Part shown: piece by piece, positions 9,883 through 21,119 of the stretch
How the letters are laid out: each line of letters opens with the position of its first letter
Position numbering within the stretch: the first letter of the stretch is position 1
Assembly (NCBI GenBank): GCA_030549775.1
Contig: CM060175.1
Span: 3,162,564-3,226,563, forward strand
DNA: 64,000 bases
From: Tamarix chinensis
Taxonomy: Eukaryota; Streptophyta; Magnoliopsida; Caryophyllales; Tamaricaceae
Direction of reading: 5' to 3'
Notes under the pieces: model-generated
What the model was told of the DNA's origin: nothing
Database searches by the model: none
The model's input: only the letters and a program-made list of their open reading frames with translations
Position numbers and translations under genes: made by a program

Positions 9883-12800
9883 ATGGACAGCATCGGCAGC
9901 AAATGGATGGCAACAACAGCAAGCATATGGATACAATCCGTTTCCGGCGGTTCGTACGCTTTCAGCATCTACTCCCCAGTTCTAAAATCCTCGCAGGCAT
10001 ACACACAGTCAACCCTAGACACCATCTCTGTCTTCAAAGACATCGGTGCAAACGCCGGCATCCTCTCTGGTCTTCTTTACGCTGCCGTCGTCACTCGTCG
10101 ATCATCTGGGTCTTCGAAATCCTTTTGTGGCCCGTGGGTGGTTCACCTGGCGGGGGCAATTCAATGTTTTTTAGGGTATTTTTTAGTGTGGTCGGCGGTG
10201 ACAGATGTTATTCATCGGCCACCGGTCGTAGTTATGGGTTTGTTCATGTTTTTGGCTGCTCATGCTCAGACTTTCTTCAATACGGCTAATGTTGTGACTG
10301 GAGTACGCAATTTTGAGGAGTACAGTGGAACTATTGTGGGTATCATGAAGGTATTATTGCCCTCTTGGGGTTTTTGGAAATTCTATTTGAAATTGATTGT
10401 TGGAAACTTAGAATTGGAAGTATTTTGTTCATGAATTATGATTTATTTCCCTTATAGGTTCGGCTAAAGTGGACTATTTATCAAGCAAATTAGATACAGT
10501 AATCTTTTTTCGTCAGCTGAGGCTGACGATAAATTATGCGTAGAAAATGGGTTGGCACAATATTTTAAGTATCAGTGGTAGGTGATTGGTTGGTATTTTG
10601 TGGTCTTGCATGATATTGATAGATTCGTTCTTTTCTTTTCTTTTTTTGATCATTGATATAGGATTCGTTTCTCATTTGCTGAGCCTATATATTGTTTGGA
10701 CGTTAGGAACTGCGGTAAATATTTAGGTACTGTTGTTTAAAAGAAGAACATGCTTGACCTAACATTTTTTTTTTATTAGACCAAAAAGATGCACTCATGG
10801 GTTTTAGTTTGTATGAAGTTCATTCCTGAACCCCATCTGAATTAAACTCACATAGTCTCATGAATTCGGTGCAACAAACATAGAGCTCATGCATGAGCTT
10901 TTTGAATTCTGCACGGAGCTAACGAAGAAGCTCTGTCTAAGCTCTCTGGTCTGGCGAAATAAAATAGTGGAAAAAACTTGCAGAAAATGGCAAAATATAT
11001 TTGGAGCAGTAGTTTTGTTTGTTCTAAGTAGATCTTTCGAAATATTTTGATTTTTTTTTTTGCATAAGCTGCTAGGAACATACGCCTCATCACAATCTTA
11101 AAATCTGTTTTAATTTAACCCCGTGGTCATTGATAATGAATCAATCAAGATAAAAATGGTGAAAACTGGAAAAGCAAAGGTTTTCTGGTCTTTTCACGTC
11201 TTTCATTCACTGAGAAAAGTGAGTTATATATGCGGTCACTTCCCTACGAGCATGCAAACAATATTCCAAACTTATGGGGACTAAATCTCATCTTTCCTGA
11301 TGATAATATACATGCTAGGGAAAGGATACACGTGATCCAGGGAAAGAAATATTCAGAAATTTAGTTCTTGATTTAAAGCACAATCCTAAAACCTTCACAT
11401 ATCATAGTTGAACTTGGCCACATTGAAGCAACTTTTTCAAAAGCTGAAACTTGGCAATAAGGGTCTATTCTCTTCGTCATGATAAAATAACCTTTTTTTT
11501 GTTCATATTTTTGTGTTTTTATGATTATTATCATTAATGTTATTATTTGAGATTAGATCTTATGTCTCCTCCTCTGATATGAACCTGGAAATAAGGTGGG
11601 GAGAAGAGACCCAAAGTAGTTCCAAATTCGAGGTTAGTCTTCTACAGTACATCAGGGCAACACCAACACTGGGGATCAAACATATTCTTTTAACTTCTTG
11701 TTCTCTCATTCAGGATTAAAAATATCTATGACTCTCCAGTAACAACATCACAGTTAAACTTTCAATAATCGATAGGAAGGAGATTTTCATGTCCAGAAGA
11801 CCCAGCCCTGATGAGACACTGAATTCTTTGTATTGCTTTTCTATAAAAAAAAATATGATGATAACGTTTGATCGCTGATTGTATCTGTGGTCTGAACTCT
11901 ATAATTTGTAACATGGCATTTGGCAAGATACCCATGTTTCTGTACTTGATGGGTAATAGAAAACACTTGGCCTTTCCAGTGCAGGTTGCCCAGTTGTTTG
12001 ACAAATGTATGTTTCTATCCATTGTATGCCAATTTTTAATATTTGAGCCTTTTATTGTTCTTCCTTCCTTTTGTTTTTGGGTGGGGGAAGTTGAGGTTTG
12101 GGGATGTGAAGTGTGTTTTTGGAGAAGAAGTTCCTGGTTCAAGGAGTTTGGTACTATTGGTTAAAATACATTGATCTGAATTTCTTGTGTGAGTCTGGGG
12201 AAAATCCCCAAGAATGTTGTTCATTATATAAACATATGTTAAATTACCTAATGTATTGCAGCATTAGCTGGTAAGTGCTGGCTATTTCATTTTAAGGATT
12301 AGTCTCATCTCTTTTTTATTTGGTGCAACACAAAGTTATAACTTTGATAAGAACTATATCATATCTAACTTCATTATATCTCATCAGGATTATCATTAAA
12401 AAATCATGAAAATGCCTGCAAATTCTTCCATGCGTGATTGATTGTAGAATGAACATGAAGGATGTACATGACAGGTTCCATTGTAGTTCACTTAAAGAGC
12501 AACCAATTATGCCAGTTTTTATGCTCATTATTCCTGATCGGTGTGCCATTTTCATGCAGGGTTTCATACTTCATAGTCATTTCTCAATAAGAACGTGACT
12601 TTTAATTAAATGAAAAATCACTCAATGAGTACTCGTCATCATTGTGAATATGTGATTACTGCTGCAGGAATGATAATCATGTTGTCAATTATGTAATATC
12701 CAACTATTCTGAATGAGCTTGCACTTCTATGTTTTCTTAACAGAGTGATTCGTAGATTTTCTTGTTCCAATATCTTGTCCATAAATGAATGCATGAACTC

Positions 12801-13989
12801 ATTCTGTTCCATTTTACTGATTCTTTATTGGTAGGGCTTTTTAGGTCTCAGTGGAGCGATCTTGATCCAATTTTATCAAGCATTATTGAAAGGGAAACCC
12901 AGCATGCTCATTTTAATGCTCGCGTTATTGCCAACTATAATCACCCTCCTACTCATGTGCTTGGTAAGGATCAATCCACGAATTAGAGGTGGAAACAAGA
13001 AGCACTTGAATGGTTACTCTGTAGTTGCCCTTGTTATTGCTGCATTTCTAATGATTGTTATCGTCCTAGAAAACGTCTTCACGCTTCCATCATGGGCAGT
13101 AATCTTCATATTCATAGTCATTGTACTGCTGCTCATGTTACCTCTTAAAATTTCAGTACGAGCCCAAAGAGAGGATTCATTATTGATTAATGAGCCGATG
13201 GTAGGGGAGTCTGAGAAACTTGTAGCTGAGAAACAGTTAGAATCTCATGAACTGACTGATGGTGCAACTCGAGTAGGGACCAGCTCCAGTGACGGAATTG
13301 TGCCGGCTGGTCAGAGCATGAATATTGTGGCAGCTATGAAATCAATGAACTTTTGGCTGTTGTTTGTTGCTATGGCCTGTGGAATGGGCTCGGGACTAGC
13401 CACCATAAACAACATGAGCCAAATTGGACAATCACTTTCTTACAACTCTGTAGAAATCAATTCATTGGTTTCCTTGTGGAGCATATGGAATTTCCTTGGC
13501 CGATTTGGAGCCGGGTATGTATCAGACATACTCTTGCACAGAAAAGGGTGGGCGAGGCCAGTATTCATAGCCATTACTTTGGCAACCATGACATTTGGCC
13601 ATCTGATAATTGCTTCTGGATTCTCAGGGAACTTATATATAGGGACAATACTAGTGGGAGTATGTTACGGTTCACAATGGTCATTGATGCCAACCATCAC
13701 TTCAGAGATTTTCGGTGTCTTACATATGGGAACGATTTTCAACACCATTGCCATAGCAAGCCCCATTGGATCTTACATCCTCTCGGTATGGGTGATTGGG
13801 TATATATACGATGAGAAAGCAGGGGGAAGTGGTTCATGCTACGGCACTGGATGCTTTATGCTGTCCTTTCTCGTGTTGGCATTTGCTAGTCTGTTTGGTT
13901 TTCTTGTTGCCCTGATTTTGTTTTTCCGTACAAGGTCATTCTATTGGTCTGTTGTGCTGAGAAGGGTGCAGCACTTACAGAGAAGGTAA
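9883..13989 (+). CDS. NUCLEAR FUSION DEFECTIVE 4-like (nodulin-like) MFS transporter
   Basis: Two exons, 9883-10350 and 12835-13989, join in phase 0 (IVGIMK-GFLGLSGA) to give 540 residues, close to the usual family length. The first ATG is used: MDSIGSKWMATTASIWIQSV aligns with the typical family N-terminus, with no plausible upstream start. Exon 1 holds the N-terminal nodulin-like half (SGGSYAFSIYSPVLKSSQ, FKDIGANAGILSGLLY) and about four membrane spans. Exon 2 adds about eight spans, including YSVVALVIAAFLMIVIVLEN, a hydrophilic central loop (about residues 260-315), and the MFS signature GRFGAGYVSD near residue 378. Near the end come GSCYGTGCF and a last span. The product should be a polytopic membrane carrier. 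Arabidopsis NFD4 is needed for nuclear fusion in reproduction, but substrates of most members are unknown. No stops or frameshifts were seen. Confidence 0.9.
10351..12834 (+). other. Single intron of the NFD4-like gene
   Basis: The donor is GTATTA after ATCATGAAG; the acceptor is TTGGTAG before GGCTTTTTAGG. The intron is 2,484 bp, AT-rich and without coding content. Open frames inside it (for example 11868-12164) are not conserved-looking and are ignored. No transposon was recognised in it. Confidence 0.85.
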
Positions 13990-14869
13990 AAATGATTGAC
14001 GTCAAATGTAAAGCAACCCCTTTTTTAGTGGGTTTTAATTTTTGTAATTAAAATAAATGGATATTGCATCATATACATGTATGGGATAATATTTATTGTA
14101 TGGAGTTTGACCTATATTTGACCTTGGTCTTAAGATTTGAACTAGACATCTTATGGTGAACGAATGCTGCATAAATGGACTATACTTGATTGGTTAAATG
14201 GTTGAGATATTACATTGGGTATTATAAATGGGCAAGTAGTGGAAACGTGAGATCCTCAAGTGGAAAATCAAGGGCATCATGTATGTTGGTTTATGATTCA
14301 AGTAAGTCTTTGATAATATACTAATCACTTAAATAAAAATAATTTGTTTGAGACTTTGTTTCTCCAACTTTTAGAGTAGCTAAGTAGGGGCTAACTACTA
14401 TTATATGCGCCTATGAGTAATGGAATTCTCATTAATTTGGGTACCTCCCATATTCTATGTAACATTTATGAGCGTACTTAGGGGTGTTGACGCATAAAAA
14501 TTAGGATACTTAGGGATGTGGTGGTTGAGATTATGTTTTCTATCTTATTGATTGGGACTTTGCTTCCCTATTGTTAGTCAAGACTTTGTTTCCTTTAGTG
14601 CTACAATAACTAGTTTCATGTGGAGAACTTAGGTCCCTTCTTAGATATTTTTGAGCAAATATGGATTATGTGACTACATGTACTTCAGATAATAATTGAA
14701 AGCCCTAATGATGCCTTTGATGGTATTATATTATTTATGTGCTACCAATTATACTTAGTATTTCCAATAAGATCCATGATAATTCCATGAAGTGTATGTC
14801 ATGTATAACATTAGTGTAATACAATATACTAACATGCTCATGAACCCTGCTTATATGGCATGCATATGT
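13990..14869 (+). other. 3' flank of the NFD4-like gene; no gene seen
   Basis: AATAAA at 14052-14057, 63 bases past the stop codon, is a reasonable polyadenylation signal. The rest to 14869 shows no recognisable coding or repeat structure. It ends where the LTR-like sequence TGTAACACCTC begins. Confidence 0.5.
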
Positions 14870-14922
14870 GTAACACCTCTATTTTTTACTATAAATAAAA
14901 TTTCATTTAAAACAATGCAAAA

Positions 14923-15507
14923 TGTCACGTACCAACTTATTTACCAAGTCTAGCTACATGTGACCTTAGTCTTTTCTCAATCCTTGAGAGACTAGGTCAG
15001 TCTTCTTCCTTAAGTATACTCAACACTTAGACTAGAGATGTCTCCGAGACCACCACACCAAACCCTTTACAAGAGAACTCAAGAGAGATTTTTTAGAGAG
15101 AGAGAAAGGGATATTATATTGAAGAGATAGAAGTTTTGAATACAACTCTTGTTGGATCATTTTCAAATGCTTCAACTCCTTCTATTTATAGGAGATGATC
15201 CACCCCTTTGGCCATTTCTCTCCTCTGGGAAGATTCTAGAGATGGGCCTAATGGATCTCTCTAGAATGGCCATTAGGTTCATTATGGTTTCTAGAATGCT
15301 CCCTTAGGGTTTGTAGAATTATTCATATTCATCTATATAAGTAGAGAACGATCTAGAGACATCCCCCTCTAAAACCTTCTAGAATTATTTAGGAAAGCTT
15401 AGAATCCTATATATCTCTATATACTTATCTAGATTATACAATGATATTTTAGATTATTCTGGAGCCCGTGGAACCTCAATGTAGGCCTTTCAATGAGGTC
15501 CGTAACA
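14923..15507 (-). repeat. 3' LTR of the chromovirus
   Basis: This LTR is 585 bp. It starts TGTCACGTACC and ends CCGTAACA, with intact TG...CA ends. It carries a (GA)n run near 15095 and several AGAATTCTAG-like motifs (TCTAGAA). It is homologous to 20086-20660. Confidence 0.85.
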
Positions 15508-15521
15508 TTATCCCCCAATCG
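15508..15521 (-). other. Polypurine tract of the chromovirus
   Basis: On the minus strand the sequence just before the 3' LTR reads CGATTGGGGGATAA. This G-rich tract directly abutting TGTTACGG is where plus-strand DNA synthesis would be primed. Confidence 0.7.
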
Positions 15522-15579
15522 TCATTGTCGGCGATGATAGAAGACAGATAACTCTAGATAGCCTCCTGGAACTACAACA

Positions 15580-15715
15580 AGTCTTATGCTTTTTCCCAAC
15601 TGTTCTGGCTCTTAGGTAACCCCATCCATATGAAGAAGTACTCTTTATAATTCGGCATCCCTTGTTTCTTGATGACTTGGTCGGATAAAATCTTCTCAAC
15701 TTCATGATGAAAGGA
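15580..15715 (-). pseudogene. Chromodomain at the C-terminus of the chromovirus polyprotein
   Basis: The minus strand gives HHEVEKILSDQVIKKQG and then PNYKEYFFIWMGLPKSQNSW. This matches the chromodomain pattern VEKILD.R......YLVKWKG.....SWE, including two of the three aromatic cage-type positions. In the family this domain follows integrase and is thought to direct integration to marked chromatin. Stops occur soon after. Confidence 0.7.
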
Positions 15716-15949
15716 TGTCACATTTGCACGTGGTGCATGCTTGCTTTCTTCTCTATTTGAGTCTACCTTGTCTTTATGGTAGCAAGCTCACATGGAAAAC
15801 TAAATAAATCTTTAATTTCGAGAGCAGATCTATACGGTAGGATACCTTCCCTACTTTCTTCATAACTAGGTATGCCCCCTCATATCTTCTCACCAAGCCT
15901 TTATGAACTTGGCGGTAAGCCTTGAACACCTATGGGGACAATTTGACCA

Positions 15950-16990
15950 TTACCAAGTCTCCTTCCTTGAACTCCAAAGGCCTTCGATCTTTGTCTACCT
16001 ACTTCTTCATCTTTCTCTAAGCCTTCTCTAGGTGTGCCTTGGCAAGGTCAACCTGTTCCTTCCATCCATGTGCAAAAGAGTGTGTTGCGGGACTAATCCC
16101 CTTGTATCCCTTAGCCACTATGTGCGGAGTGAAGGGTTGGTACCCTATGACCAACTCGAACGGAATATGACTAGTAGACTCACTCCTTTAAAGAGTATAA
16201 GAGAATTGAGCCACATCAATCAACTTGGCCCAATCTTTCTTAGTGGCACTCACAAAGTGCCTTAGGTACATCTCCACCAAAGCATTCATCCTTTCATTCT
16301 GCCCATCTGTATAAGGGTGAAAAATTGTAGAAAAATGAAGCTTGGACCCCATCATCTTGAACAACTCCCTCCAGAACTTGGCAGTAAAGTGGAGATCCCT
16401 ATCATTGACGATGGACTTCGGTAATCCCAATACTTCACCCGACTCTTGAAGAATAACTAGGAGCACAAATCTATTATACAGTCCTTTAGTGCCAGAATGA
16501 ATGTCCCATATTTGCTTAACCTGTCAATCACCACCATGATCGATCTATACCCTTCGGATGTTGGGAGTGCTGAAATGAAGTTTATAGAGACACTCTCCTA
16601 AGGTCTTTCAGGAATGGGTGAGGGCTTCATCAATCCTCGAGGCACCTTTGCTCATTTTTATCTTATTAGAAAACAAGATAAGTCCTCACATCCCCTTCAA
16701 CATCATCCTACACCAATAATAAACATCTTCAATAAGAGCTAGTGTGCGTCTCATACTTTGGTGTCCAGCCCATTTTGATTTGTGGCACTCATTCATGATG
16801 CCTCTCTGTAAGTTCCCCCATCTTAGTATGTAGAGACTATTTTCAATAGTATATAGGGCTCCCTCCTATTCCCATAATCTTTGAGTCTTTCCTTCCTTTT
16901 CCATCTCCATCAGGATCTGAGCAAAGGCGTCGTGCATCATTCCCTCCTTAACTTGATCTAGGATATATCCTGTGGGACCGCTCATGCTAG
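15950..16990 (-). pseudogene. Chromovirus integrase relic
   Basis: The best-preserved part is at 16466-16188 on the minus strand: SGEVLGLPKSIVNDRDLHFT, then FWRELFKMMGSKLHFSTIFH and PYTDGQNERMNALVEMYLR. This is the second half of the integrase core, with the second catalytic Asp (ND) and the final Glu (QNERMN). Flanking parts are frameshifted. Confidence 0.75.
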
Positions 16991-16999
16991 CAAGCATTA

Positions 17000-18120
17000 T
17001 CTTGTGGCTCATAGCATCAACCACCACATTAGCTCTACTAGGGTTATACTATCTTGTAGTCAAACCTTGCTAGGAAGTCTTGCCAACGGGCTTGTTTGGA
17101 GCTCAGCTTTTTATAATTCTGGAAGTAACCTATTGCAACATTATTGGTCTTGATGATGAACTTACTCCCCAGAAGATAGTGCCTCTACAATTACAAACAG
17201 TGGACGATGGTGGTTATCTCTTTATCATAAACGAGATACTACATCTCTGTCTTATTTAGTTTACGACTCTCAAAGGCAATTTAGTGTCTCTCTTGCATGA
17301 GTGCCCCTCTAATGGCATAGTCAGAGATATCCGAGTGCACTTCAAACTCTTTTGAGTAGTCAAGTAGGCATAGAACTAGCTCTTTCATCACTGCCTTCTT
17401 CAGATCCTCAAAATACCATGACACACTCCTCATCCCAACTCCATGGGATATTCTTCTTCAATCTGTTTGTGAGGGGTATGACCCTTTTTGAATACCCTAG
17501 GATGAATCTATGGTAGTATTTAACTAATCAGAGAAAACTTCGTAACTCTGACACATTCTTTGAAGCTTCCCATTCTTAAATGACTTGAATATTGATTGTG
17601 TCCATACCAATCTTCCCATCTCTAATGAAGTGGCCCAAGAACTTCACTCTAGTGAGAGCAAAGGAGCATTTTTCCCTCTTCACATATAGCTCATTTTCTG
17701 GGAGTAATGGAAAAACAACCTTCAAATGCTCTACATGCTCCTTGAGGGACTCACTATACACCACAATATCATCTAGATATACCGCCATAAACTTATCCAA
17801 GTATAGGTGGAATATCTTGTTCATCAAAGTACAAAATGTGGCTAGGACGTTCGTAAGACCAAATGACATGACAAGGAACTCGAAAGAACCATACCTAATT
17901 ACACAGGTGGTCTTAGCTTCATCTCCTTTGGCAATCCTCACTTGCCAATGCCCTAATCGAAGATCTATCTTGGTGAAGTAGTTTGCCTTCATTGGTCGAT
18001 CAAAAAAGTCATCTATCAAAGGCAATGGGTACTTATTTTTCACCATGATTTTTTTGAGCGCCCTATAATCCACGCACATTTGAAGAGAGCCATCTTGCTT
18101 CTTCTAGAATAGTACTAGGG
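17000..18120 (-). pseudogene. Chromovirus reverse transcriptase and RNase H relic
   Basis: RT is open at 18079-17576: MCVDYRALKKI, TKIDLRLGHWQVRI, SFGLTNVLATFCTLMN and the catalytic motif YLDD (AVYLDDIVVYSES). RNase H follows at about 17360-17000 with SDISDYAIRGALMQERH and KLNKTEM, interrupted by stops. Enzymes of this type copy the element RNA into DNA; this copy cannot encode a working one. Confidence 0.85.
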
Positions 18121-18557
18121 GCCTATAAGGAGCTTTTAAAGAATGAACTAACCCAGCATCGAGTAGGTCCTTCAACTGCTTCCTTAATTCTTTTAACTCT
18201 AGAGGGCTCATTTAGTAGAGACTCTTTAAGGGTAGCTTGGCCCCTAGCTCTAACTCGATAGCATAATCCACCTCCCTCCTAGGTGGAAGCTTCTTTGGTA
18301 GCACTTCGGGCATCACCTCCTTAAACTCATGAAGGACCTGTTATATTTCTTTAGGCACCTCTATAGGTTGTGGGAACTCCTCCTTAATAACCAAAGCCAC
18401 CTTTCTTGAACCATTTGGAGAATTGCATGGCTGAGAGCGAATGGGATTCCAACTATGCTCGTGTCAAGGGAACAATGTGACACTGTTGTCCCTTCCCTAA
18501 GTGCATAGTGCTATCTTCCAGAAAGGTGAGTAAAGTTGCCATGTCCATGAACTCCAT

Positions 18558-20060
18558 TCAAAGCACCATGTTGTAATCATCTATCTTGGTTACTGTAAAG
18601 TTCACCCTTCCTTGCCATGAGCCAAGGGTGATCGGGACTCCATAAGCTACCCTAAGGATGGGCCTAGCATTGGAGTTGACTACTTTCATTCTTCCCCACT
18701 TTCTAATGACTTTAAGATCCATCATTTGTGTCTTCTTTGGGCTGAGGAAATTGTGAGAAGCTCTACTGTCCACCAAGGCTTTGCTAGTGACACCTTTCAC
18801 CTTTACCTCTGCGTACATCAACCCCTTGGCTTGTTCCTTCAGCTTGGAGTTGATGGATTTGAGTAGGGTTAAGGACCCCATTTGAGCTTCATTAGAGCTT
18901 TCCTTCTCAGCTTGGTCTACTATCATTGTGTTTAGTGCCTTCTTTTGGGGATAATCTCGAAGGAAGTGATTGCCTCCACACATGAAGTATTCTCATTTGA
19001 AATTTGAGAATTCTTTACCATCATGCTCCTTACCCCTGGAGTCGTGGTGCTTTGGACCAGTCTTGTTGGGTTTGCCTCCTCGACCTTTGTTGGAGCTATC
19101 TTTGCAGTCCTTATCCCACTTTTCGGACCTGTACTTAATCAAGGACTCAACTTCCCGATAAGGTGCGGGGAGATCTTGAACATTTCTCCTCCTTAGCTCT
19201 TATTCTACCCATGATTACAATCCATCCATGAAGTATAGCAACCTTTTCTTATCGAGCATATCAGAAATCTCTAGCATCAATGGGCTATATGCGTTTATAT
19301 ACTCCTTGATGGTTCCCATGTGCTTGATATTTTGAATTCTCCTTATGGCATCTAGCTCGGCATTAGTTGAGTAGAAATGCCTTTTGAAGTCCACCTTAAA
19401 TTCATCCCACATGCTTATTACACAAGCACCCCACTCAGTATCTCATTGACGAGCACACCAATACAACATAGCATCTTCCTCAAGATAAAGGTTAGGCTGA
19501 GTAATTTTCATGCTATCATGAAGTAAATAAATGGCGAAAAAGTACCTTTTGATGATGTAAAGTAAGTTATCAATTTCCTTTGAATTCCTCGAATCCTTGT
19601 ACTTGTGAGGTTGGGTTGTATCCATCATTGGCACAGACCCTCTTGAGCTTCCATCTCCATGTGATATTACTTCTCTACTTCGGACACATTTGGACTCAAC
19701 GTTGGCAAGCCGATCTTTCAAGACAACGTTTTTCACCATTACTTGGTTCATGCGAGCCATCACATCATCCGTGAGTATGTGATGAGCCTCCATCATCTCC
19801 TCACAGACCTTGGTGACAAGGGCATTGAATAGCCCTTGCCCCTCCTCTTAGGTGGCTGGGGCTTCCACCTCCTTCTCCAACCTTTCCACCTTCCCTTCTA
19901 AGGTGGAAACATCCTCCTAACACATGGTTATGGAGTGATCCATCTTCTCAAGAAGTTCCTCCAAAATCAATGCATAAGATTTGGAGGTAGACTTCGATCT
20001 CTTCTTCTTCTCAACATCACCACTTTGAGTAATTTGTGATGATTCGGGATTGTTGGCCAT
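18558..20060 (-). pseudogene. Chromovirus gag and protease relic
   Basis: A gag start (MANNPESSQITQSGDVEKKK) begins at 20060, just inside the primer site, and soon meets stops. Recognisable gag runs are at 19796-19443 and 19412-19215 (MWDEFKVDFKRHFYSTNAEL). A zinc-knuckle remnant MCGGNHFLRDYPQ lies at 18983, with a Cys replaced by Tyr. The protease core near 18770 reads ALVDSRASHNFL, with Arg where Gly of DSGA is expected. Several in-frame stops separate these runs. Confidence 0.75.
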
Positions 20061-20065
20061 CGAGG

Positions 20066-20083
20066 AACCGAGCTTTGATACCA
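20066..20083 (-). other. Primer-binding site, tRNA-iMet type
   Basis: On the minus strand, immediately inside the 5' LTR, the sequence is TGGTATCAAAGCTCGGTT. It matches the usual plant initiator-Met primer site (TGGTATCAGAGC...) with one change. Confidence 0.8.
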
Positions 20084-20085
20084 AC

Positions 20086-20660
20086 TGTCATGTACCGACT
20101 TATTCACCAAGTCTAGCTATGTGCAGCCGTAGTCTTTTCTCACTCATTGAGAGATTACGTTAGACTTTCTCTTTAAGTGTACTCAACACTTAGACTAGAT
20201 ATGATTTTAGACCACCACACTGAACTTTTTACAAGAAAACTCAAGAGAGAGCTTTTAGAGAGATAAAGGAAAATTGTATTGTAGAGAGAGAAGCTCTAAA
20301 TACAACTCTTGTTGGATGATTTTCAGATGCCTCAACCCCCTCTATTTATAGGAGAAGATCCACCCCTTCCCCTCTCCTAGGAAGATTTTAGAAACGAGCC
20401 TAATGGATCTCTCTAGAATGGCCCAATAGGTCCATTATGGTTTCTAGAATGCTCTATTAGGATTTCTAGAATTATCCATGTTCATCTATATAAGTAGAGA
20501 AGGATCTAGAGACATCCCCCTCTAGAACCTTCTAGAATTAACTAGGAGAGTGTAGAACCCTATAAATCTCTCCATACTTATCTAGACTATACAATGATAT
20601 TTTATATTATTTCGAAGCTCGTGGAACCTTAATGTAGGCCTTTCAATGCAGCCCATAATA
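20086..20660 (-). repeat. 5' LTR of the chromovirus
   Basis: This LTR is 575 bp. It begins TGTCATGTACC and aligns along its full length with 14923-15507. Its outer end reads CCCATAATA where CA is expected, so that terminus has mutated. Confidence 0.85.
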
Positions 20661-21042
20661 GGAAGCTAAAAAATACACTTAGAAAAGATGGAGTGCTACC
20701 TCCGTATCTAATATAGGATAGACGACTTCCGCCTATCACAGAATACTTTAACTACAACAATGTCGCCAATGTTGTTTTCTACCAATTGGTCCATCATGGC
20801 ATCAGATCTAGAGGAGGCCCGAAGCCGTTGCTTTATTATCAAAAAACATCCGACAAGAGACAACATACATGACTGATACAACGAAATAGTAAAAAAACAT
20901 ACAAAGCCAACACATTCAAACCTTCCCACTCGACCACACGTCCAAACGATAACATGAAGTAGCATATACAGAACCGAAGACAAAGAGCAGCAATAGGTTT
21001 TACGGGGTTTACACATACATACCCTCCTCTATAATCTATGAA

Positions 21043-21044
<2 letters not shown>

Positions 21045-21117
<73 letters not shown>
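21045..21117. repeat. (TA)n(TG)n microsatellite
   Basis: About 16 TA units are followed by about 21 TG units. It lies within LTR-D. Open frames here on both strands are artefacts of the repeat. Confidence 0.95.

Positions 21118-21119
<2 letters not shown>

Larger units (their letters stand above)
14923..20660 (-). mobile_element. Chromovirus (Ty3/gypsy with chromodomain), decayed but structurally complete
   Basis: It is bounded by two related LTRs (14923-15507 and 20086-20660) and oriented on the minus strand. Next to the right-hand (5') LTR is a tRNA-iMet-type primer site. Next to the left-hand (3') LTR is a G-rich polypurine tract. In between, in the order gag, protease, RT, RNase H, integrase, chromodomain, are coding relics broken by many stops and frameshifts. 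The LTRs differ at roughly one site in ten in the stretches I compared, plus indels, so the insertion is old. No clear 5-bp target duplication was found, partly because the right end has lost the expected CA. It lies inside LTR-D. Confidence 0.85.

Noticed and set aside
9858..10289. 143-residue frame overlapping NFD4-like exon 1
   Set aside because: It is a shadow in another frame; the 9883 frame matches the transporter family and splices in frame to exon 2.
11762..12164. Overlapping frames on both strands in the NFD4-like intron
   Set aside because: No domain, no conservation signal visible, and lies between well-supported splice sites.
13353..13814. 153-residue frame in NFD4-like exon 2
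   Set aside because: Shadow frame of the conserved transmembrane coding sequence.
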